NCBI GenBank assembly: GCA_018340375.1
Contig: JAFFJZ010000013.1
Span: forward strand, 5,682,501-5,746,500
Length of the DNA stretch: 64,000 nt
Reading direction: 5' to 3'
Source: Gonatopus flavifemur
Taxonomy: Eukaryota > Arthropoda > Insecta > Hymenoptera > Dryinidae
A model generated the notes under the pieces. That model saw only the letters and a program-made list of their open reading frames with translations. It had not been told where the DNA came from and did no database searches. The number at the start of each line of letters is the position of its first letter. The first letter of the stretch is position 1. Shown one piece after another: positions 58,125-64,000 of the stretch. The position numbers were made by a program, and so were the translations under genes.

Positions 58125-60228
58125 TAATTATGCAATCTTTCAAAGGTCTTCGAAAGGTCTTCGATGGATTTCTTTCGATTTATAATTACTCAGCGCGTCT
58201 ATAATGATGGAGAATGTTTGTGATTCACATACAACAATCAAGTAATAACCCGTGAATGCGAAAATCAGGCTCAGACCAATGCACGAGTTGAAAAAACGAC
58301 TTGAAAGTGAAATTCATCACGAGAATCTTTCAAAGGTCTTCGATGGATTCATTCCGATGTATAAGCACTCAGAGCGTCGGTATTGATGGAAAATGACTGT
58401 GATTCACAATCCGACATTCCAATAATGACCTGTGAATGTAATAATTGTGCTCAGACTAATACAAGAGTTGAAAAAACGACTTGGAAGTGTTATTATCCAC
58501 GAGAATCTCTCAAGGGTACCCGAAAGGTCTTCTATGCATTTCGTTCGATTTATCATCACCCAGTCCGTCTCCAATAATGAAAAATGATCGTGATTACAAT
58601 CTGACATTCGAATATTATCCCGAGAATGTAATAATTGTGCTCGGACCAGTATACGAGTTGGAAAAACGACTTTGAAGTGTTATTATTCACGAGAGTCTTC
58701 CAAGGGTTTTCGACAGGCTCTCGATGCATTTCGTTCCATTTATCATTACTCAGCCCGTCTTTAATAATGAACAGTGATTGTGATCAGAATCCGGCAATCC
58801 AGTAAGAACCTGTGAATTTGATAATTCTTCCCAGAGCAATACACGAATTGAAAAAACGACTTTATAGGGTCATTATAGGTCTTCAATGGATCTCTTTCAA
58901 TTTATAATTATTCAGCCCGTCTGTGATAAGGGAGAATGATTGTCATCTACATTTCAAAATTAAATAATCTCCAGCGCATGTAAAAATTATGCTCAGACCA
59001 ATATACGAGTTGAAAAAGCGACATTAAAGTGTTATTATTCACGAGAATCTTTCCAGGGTTTTCGAAAGGTCTACGATGCATTTCGTTCGATTTATTATTA
59101 CTCAGCCCATCTATAATGATAGGAAATAACTATCATCCACATCCGACAATCGAATAATAACCTGTGAATATAAAAATTCTGCTCAGACCAATATTCGAGT
59201 TGAAAAAACGACTGTAAAGCAGTGATGCCAGCATTTGGTCGACCGAGTCGATTTACCCTCTCCATCTGACCATTTCTCGTCCCCACCATTCCAGCCGGGA
59301 GTACGCACACATTGAAACCCGTATTCATGTGATTCGGAACCGGTCGGTTCACTTCGAGTCAGCTCGGACAATCGAGAGAGAACCAACTATCCGTCGGTCT
59401 TTGTCTTCTCAATATGTTTTACGATCGGCTAACTCCGTGCAAGATCGGAAAAAATTTAAAGCCCACGCGGTCGACTGCGACTTACCGAAAAGTTTCACCG
59501 CTTTTTCTTTTCCAAGCGACAATTTTATTGTAATCAGTATCGAACTGACTTACCCGGCACCCCGGGCAATTCTCGGCCGGGGCCCTTCGATATTTTTTTC
59601 GTTTTTTTTTCAAATCAAGAGCCAGTTCAATATTGATTATTAAATTATCACGATGAAATATAAATTTGATGCATAGCATCATTTAATTGAATTAAAATCG
59701 AATATGAATAAATAATTTCTCAATTATTATTTATTTTTCATAAATTTTATAAGATTATTGGTTATTCTTAGGACTGATTATGAAGCTTTCAAGAACTCCT
59801 ATATGTATTGTATAAAAATTTTCTAATAGTTGCGTATTTCTAATCATTATTTTAAATCTTGATGATTTTTCAATGAATTTCATTAGAATTGTCAATCAAT
59901 CGATGGTTGAAAAATTCTAAGATAGTTTGGGGATCTATGATAAATGTCCTGCGGTGAATTCCATAATTTTCCCTGATAAATTAATTTTCAGAGATCACTA
60001 TGATATTCCAGTAATGAGGAGAATCAAATCAACATCGATTATCAGATGTTGATCAACGTCAAAATAATAAGACTGAATATTCAATTGATTGAGTGCAAAT
60101 TATTTTCAATGGACTGAATAATTAGATTTGAGCATTCAGATAGATATTTCATCTTTTCACGCATTATCAGTCTCTTTCCTTCGCTGCATCACTTCATAGA
60201 CGTAATATGTGGATCCAAATATTACAAG

Positions 60229-60298
60229 ACCCCATAGCCTAGCGGCAAAAGAGATGTTTCTTGCGGAAGAACGGTCGGGTTCGATTCTGTGTGGAGAC
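60229..60298 (+). repeat. tRNA-like sequence in left arm of palindrome
   Basis: GACCCCATAGCCTAGCGGC resembles a tRNA 5' end with A box, and GGGTTCGATTC is a good B box 50 bp later. The closing stem and T-stem pair poorly, so this is a tRNA pseudogene or SINE head, not a working tRNA. The mirror copy is at 62513-62582 on the minus strand and has one base fewer in an A run. Confidence 0.5.
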
Positions 60299-60482
60299 AT
60301 TTCATTTTTTTTTGTCATCTCTCTGGTGAATAATTAAATTTCACATCCGATTATTATTTTTTATGTCATTACATCGTCATGTTATCAATAATCCTGATCT
60401 TTCGGAATGCACTTGCGGATTCGACCAAGTACAGGTCCGAGTCGATTGGAAATTTCCCAAATATTCGTGTCCATGAGATATA

Positions 60483-60810
60483 CACAGTAAAAAATTTTTC
60501 GTCAAATTCAACACACAAGCGAATGTTACCCATTTTTCTTCACACTCAACGTGTGTTGATTCCAGAGTGACACTCACAAAGTGTTAATTTGAACTCGAAT
60601 AACATTTTAATGTGTTGAAAATGAATCGATCGAACAGCATTTGATCAGTGTGTTAAATGAACACACAAAAGTGTTAAATATTCAACACTCGAATTTTAAC
60701 ACGTAGTTAAATATTCAACACTTGAATTTTGACACGTAGTTAAATATTCAACACTTGAATTTTGACACGTACTTCTTTTTTACACAATGACGGAATTTCT
60801 TTTTACTGTG
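60483..60810. mobile_element. Nested MITE with CACAGTAAAAA ends, left-arm copy
   Basis: The 328-bp element has ends CACAGTAAAAAATTTTT and TTTTTACTGTG, flanked by TA (60481-60482 and 60811-60812). Inside are three near-identical repeats of about 33 bp (CACGTAGTTAAATATTCAAC) and many CAACAC/GTGTTG words. The mirror copy is at 62001-62328. Confidence 0.85.
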
Positions 60811-60839
60811 TAGACCGATCGATGCAGAATCTTCTGAAA

Positions 60840-61110
60840 TGAGGAATTAATAGCACTTCAGAGGAACGTTTTTGAAGAAGTGTACTTGCAAATTCCATCA
60901 ATTCCTGTGACGAATTGATGAAAAAATTCCAAAAATTTGTGTCCATCGAATAAAGACCGATCGATTCGAAATCTAATGAAATGAAAAATCAAATCACTTC
61001 GGAGGAACGTTTTTGAAAAAGTATACTTGCAAATTCCATCAAACCCTTTGACGATTTGATAGAAAAATTCCGAAACTTTGTCTCCGTGGAATATAGACCG
61101 ATCGATTCTG
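60840..61110. repeat. About 120-bp tandem repeats in palindrome arm
   Basis: Two to three units share GAGGAACGTTTTTGAA, ACTTGCAAATTCCATCAA and GACCGATCGATTC. The mirror set lies at 61700-61980. Another diverged unit precedes the nested MITE near 60410-60480. Confidence 0.75.
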
Positions 61111-62000
61111 GATCTCCCCACGGAGAGCAATGGATTCTAAGGAGTATGACAAATATCATGAAGGCTGGAATATTTCATAATATATTTTCGAGTATGAGGA
61201 CAAGTATCTAGAGTATAAGTGTTATAAGTACAAGTATCCATTTATGATGAAGGTGTTTGTTTTGGGGTAGATGGTACCGTCAACCAGTAATATATCAATA
61301 TAATAACAGCAAGGAAAAAAAGTTAGTTCCTATTATAATATAAGATTATTACAATTACTATCTTCAGTTGCTTGAATTGAGAAAAGAATAATATGAAATC
61401 GGAAAAAAAAATATTCCTCAGGACATGAACCCGCCAAGATACCACACGAAGAATCCTTTTTCAAGAGCGAGAATAGAACTCTTCAAGAATTCTTTTCGAA
61501 CTAGTGAATTCATATAGAGCTCTGGAGTTGACAGTACCATCTACCCCAAAACAAACACCTTCATCATAAATGGATACTTGTACTTATAACACTTATACTC
61601 TAGATACTTGTCCTCATACTCGAAAATATATTATGAAATATTCCAGCCTTCATGATATTTGTCATACTCCTTAGAATCCATTGCTCTGCGTGAGGGGATT
61701 CAGAATCGATCGGTCTATATTCCACGGAGACAAAGTTTCGAAATTTTTTTATCAATTCGTCAAAGGGTTTGATGGAATTTGCAAGTATACTTTTTCAAAA
61801 ACGTTCCTCCGAAGTGATTTGATTTTTCATTTCATTAGATTTCGAATCGATCGGTCTTTATTCGATGGACACAAATTTTTGGAATTTTTTCATCAATTCG
61901 TCACAGGAATTGATGGAATTTGCAAGTACACTTCTTCAAAAACGTTCCTCTGAAGTGCTATTAATTCCTCATTTCAGAAGATTCTGCATCGATCGGTCTA

Positions 62001-62328
62001 CACAGTAAAAAGAAATTCCGTCATTGTGTAAAAAAGAAGTACGTGTCAAAATTCAAGTGTTGAATATTTAACTACGTGTCAAAATTCAAGTGTTGAATAT
62101 TTAACTACGTGTTAAAATTCGAGTGTTGAATATTTAACACTTTTGTGTGTTCATTTAACACACTGATCAAATGCTGTTCGATCGATTCATTTTCAACACA
62201 TTAAAATGTTATTCGAGTTCAAATTAACACTTTGTGAGTGTCACTCTGGAATCAACACACGTTGAGTGTGAAGAAAAATGGGTAACATTCGCTTGTGTGT
62301 TGAATTTGACGAAAAATTTTTTACTGTG
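62001..62328. mobile_element. Nested MITE with CACAGTAAAAA ends, right-arm copy
   Basis: Mirror image of 60483-60810, the same length, flanked by TA. Its presence at the same place in both arms means that the MITE inserted before the arm was duplicated, or that the arms have been homogenised. Confidence 0.85.
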
Positions 62329-63650
62329 TATATCTCATGGACACGAATATTTGGGAAATTTCCAATCGACTCGGACCTGTACTTGGTCGAATCCGCAAGT
62401 GCATTCCGAAAGATCAGGATTATTGATAACATGACGATGTAATGACATAAAAAATAATAATCGGATGTGAAATTTAATTATTCACCAGAGAGATGACAAA
62501 AAAAAATGAAATGTCTCCACACAGAATCGAACCCGACCGTTCTTCCGCAAGAAACATCTCTTTGCCGCTAGGCTATGGGGTCTTGTAATATTTGGATCCA
62601 CATATTACGTCTATGAAGTGATGCAGCGAAGGAAAGAGACTGATAATGCGTGAAAAGATGAAATATCTATCTGAATGCTCAAATCTAATTATTCAGTCCA
62701 TTGAAAATAATTTGCACTCAATCAATTGAATATTCAGTCTTATTATTTTGACGTTGATCAACATCTGATAATCGATGTTGATTTGATTCTCCTCATTACT
62801 GGAATATCATAGTGATCTCTGAAAATTAATTTATCAGGGAAAATTATGGAATTCACCGCAGGACATTTATCATAGATCCCCAAACTATCTTAGAATTTTT
62901 CAACCATCGATTGATTGACAATTCTAATGAAATTCATTGAAAAATCATCAAGATTTAAAATAATGATTAGAAATACGCAACTATTAGAAAATTTTTATAC
63001 AATACATATAGGAGTTCTTGAAAGCTTCATAATCAGTCCTAAGAATAACCAATAATCTTATAAAATTTATGAAAAATAAATAATAATTGAAAAATTATTT
63101 ATTCATATTCGATTTTAATTCAATTAAATGATGCTATGCATCAAATTTATATTTCATCGTGATAATTTAATAATCAATATTGAACTGGCTCTTGATTTGA
63201 AAAAAAAACGAAAAAAATATCGAAGGGCCCCGGCCGAGAATTGCCCGGGGTGCCGGGTAAGTCAGTTCGATACTGATTACAATAAAATTGTCGCTTGGAA
63301 AAGAAAAAGCGGTGAAACTTTTCGGTAAGTCGCAGTCGACCGCGTGGGCTTTAAATTTTTTCCGATCTTGCACGGAGTTAGCCGATCGTAAAACATATTG
63401 AGAAGACAAAGACCGACGGATAGTTGGTTCTCTCTCGATTGTCCGAGCTGACTCGAAGTGAACCGACCGGTTCCGAATCACATGAATACGGGTTTCAATG
63501 TGTGCGTACTCCCGGCTGGAATGGTGGGGACGAGAAATGGTCAGATGGAGAGGGTAAATCGACTCGGTCGACCAAATGCTGGCATCACTGCTGTAAAGTA
63601 TCATTTTCTACGGGAATCTCTCAAAGGTCTTCGCAGAATCTCCGGTGGTT

Positions 63651-64000
63651 TCTCCTGTTTCGTGTACAGTTTGTGCCGTGGGCGTTTCCATGTCCCCTTC
63701 TTTCTCTAACCATTCTTCCCCCACTCGGCAACCACACTACGCCTCGTCGGTCGTCGATCCCTGCTTTGCCGCAATGAATTTCTTCGACAAATTCAAGTTT
63801 TTAAAATCTTTGATTCATGCACGGAAAAACAAATCACGTTGAAAGACAATGCTACCTATCGTCACGAAACTCAATCTTAGTCTGCATTGTGAAATGATAT
63901 GGTTGCCTCGTGTTGTATGGTGCGCGCGCACCGTCCTTCACGGTGTATATACACATGGTACTATACCATGCTTGCACGCCGATCTGAAGTGTTTGCACGT
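63651..64000. other. Right window edge, no recognised gene
   Basis: 63680-63823 is the right end of the outer fold-back element. Beyond it, GCACGGAAAAACAAATC could be the start of another CACGG-type MITE or diverged arm sequence; the window ends before this can be decided. A short frame at 63776-63842 (MNFFDKFKFLKSLIHA) has a mirror-image relative at 45169, which argues against a real gene. Confidence 0.35.

Larger units (their letters stand above)
59220..63590. mobile_element. 4.37-kb hAT-type palindromic element without transposase
   Basis: The element starts CAGTGATGCCAGCATTTGG and ends with its inverse. It is flanked by the perfect 8-bp duplication CTGTAAAG (59212-59219 and 63591-63598), which fits the hAT pattern nTnnnnAn. 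The whole element is a palindrome: arms 59220-61284 and 61527-63590 (about 2.06 kb each, nearly identical) around a spacer of about 242 bp. No transposase motif occurs. The mirror-image short frames on the two strands are by-products of the symmetry. It must rely on a hAT transposase in trans. Confidence 0.92.
45143..63823. mobile_element. Old fold-back element split by three large insertions
   Basis: The left end (about 45143-45285, with GATCGACGACCGACGAGGCG and GCCGAGTGGGGGAAGAA) is the inverse of the right end (about 63680-63823). Inside each end run units of about 180 bp (AACGACTTTGAAGTG, CACGAGAATCTTTC, GGTCTTCGATG, CAGCCCGTCT). They are in one orientation at 45290-45680 and 56051-56719, and in the opposite orientation at 58127-59211 and 63599-63650. 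Removing the insertions at 45681-56050, 56722-58124 and 59220-63590 leaves a fold-back of about 2.5 kb with roughly 1.2-kb arms. The outer ends are not sharp, and the homology may continue past the window. No coding capacity. Confidence 0.65.

Noticed and set aside
60229..60298. Functional tRNA gene
   Set aside because: A- and B-box words are present, but the acceptor and T stems mispair, and the sequence is mirrored inside a transposon arm.
63424..63777. Protein-coding gene near the right end
   Set aside because: The same frame occurs in mirror image at 59386-59183 because of the palindrome, and it runs across the element boundary at 63590 into unrelated DNA.
45143..63823. Recent segmental inverted duplication of host DNA
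   Set aside because: Each inverted pair has its own ends and target duplication and contains no host exon, so transposon nesting explains it better.

Overview
This is eukaryotic DNA, almost certainly from an insect. It is AT-rich, has GT-AG introns, ends a host gene of the ASCC3 helicase family, and is otherwise packed with animal transposable elements (hAT, Transib/RAG1-like, Tc1/mariner-like, BEL/Pao, Gypsy, RTE, fold-back elements and MITEs). A hymenopteran is plausible but not proven. Nothing looks bacterial, and there is no CRISPR array or operon.

Layout. 1-5.5 kb: the last two exons of an ASCC3-like gene (1671-2019 and 4632-4729, + strand), with MITEs and a fold-back element in the intron and upstream. 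5531-9878: an almost ideal hAT element with an 8-bp target-site duplication (TSD), a 2-exon transposase on the minus strand and C-rich ends. 10-15 kb: AT-rich repeats, an unassigned GC-rich stretch and two decayed transposon-type genes. 15204-21751: a broken BEL/Pao retrotransposon with LTRs, primer-binding site and TSD. 22.2-23.0 kb: a 5'-truncated RTE-type retroelement. 23.9-29.6 kb: a decayed gene with transposase-like motifs, interrupted by a palindrome, a 384-bp repeat present twice, an LTR-like block and a MITE. 30.3-35.7 kb: a Gypsy gag-protease remnant split by a 3.4-kb hAT-like element with 8-bp TSDs. 36.2-37.4 kb: a fold-back element. 39767-43354: a DNA transposon with CACACCG ends and a zinc-finger/DDE-like protein, itself hit by a 173-bp MITE.

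45.1 kb to the end is a set of nested insertions. An old fold-back element with about 1.2-kb arms (outer parts near 45143 and 63823) was interrupted by three insertions. The first is a fold-back element with GAGCCCCCGG ends (45681-56050). It carries an intact mariner-like element (46159-48190), a coiled-coil ORF, a Transib/RAG1-like transposon (48947-54359) and another fold-back element. The second is a MITE with CCCATGTGGAAAT ends (56722-58124). The third is a 4.37-kb hAT-type palindrome with no transposase (59220-63590).

The most notable find is the Transib-superfamily element at 48947-54359. Its ends begin exactly with CACAGTG, the heptamer of vertebrate V(D)J recombination signals. It has a perfect 5-bp TSD (CGCCA), a RAG1-like transposase with an intron, and inverted blocks of a 121-bp tandem repeat inside both ends. 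The only host gene I can support is the ASCC3-like one; all other coding sequences belong to mobile elements. Family names come from motif recognition without database searches.
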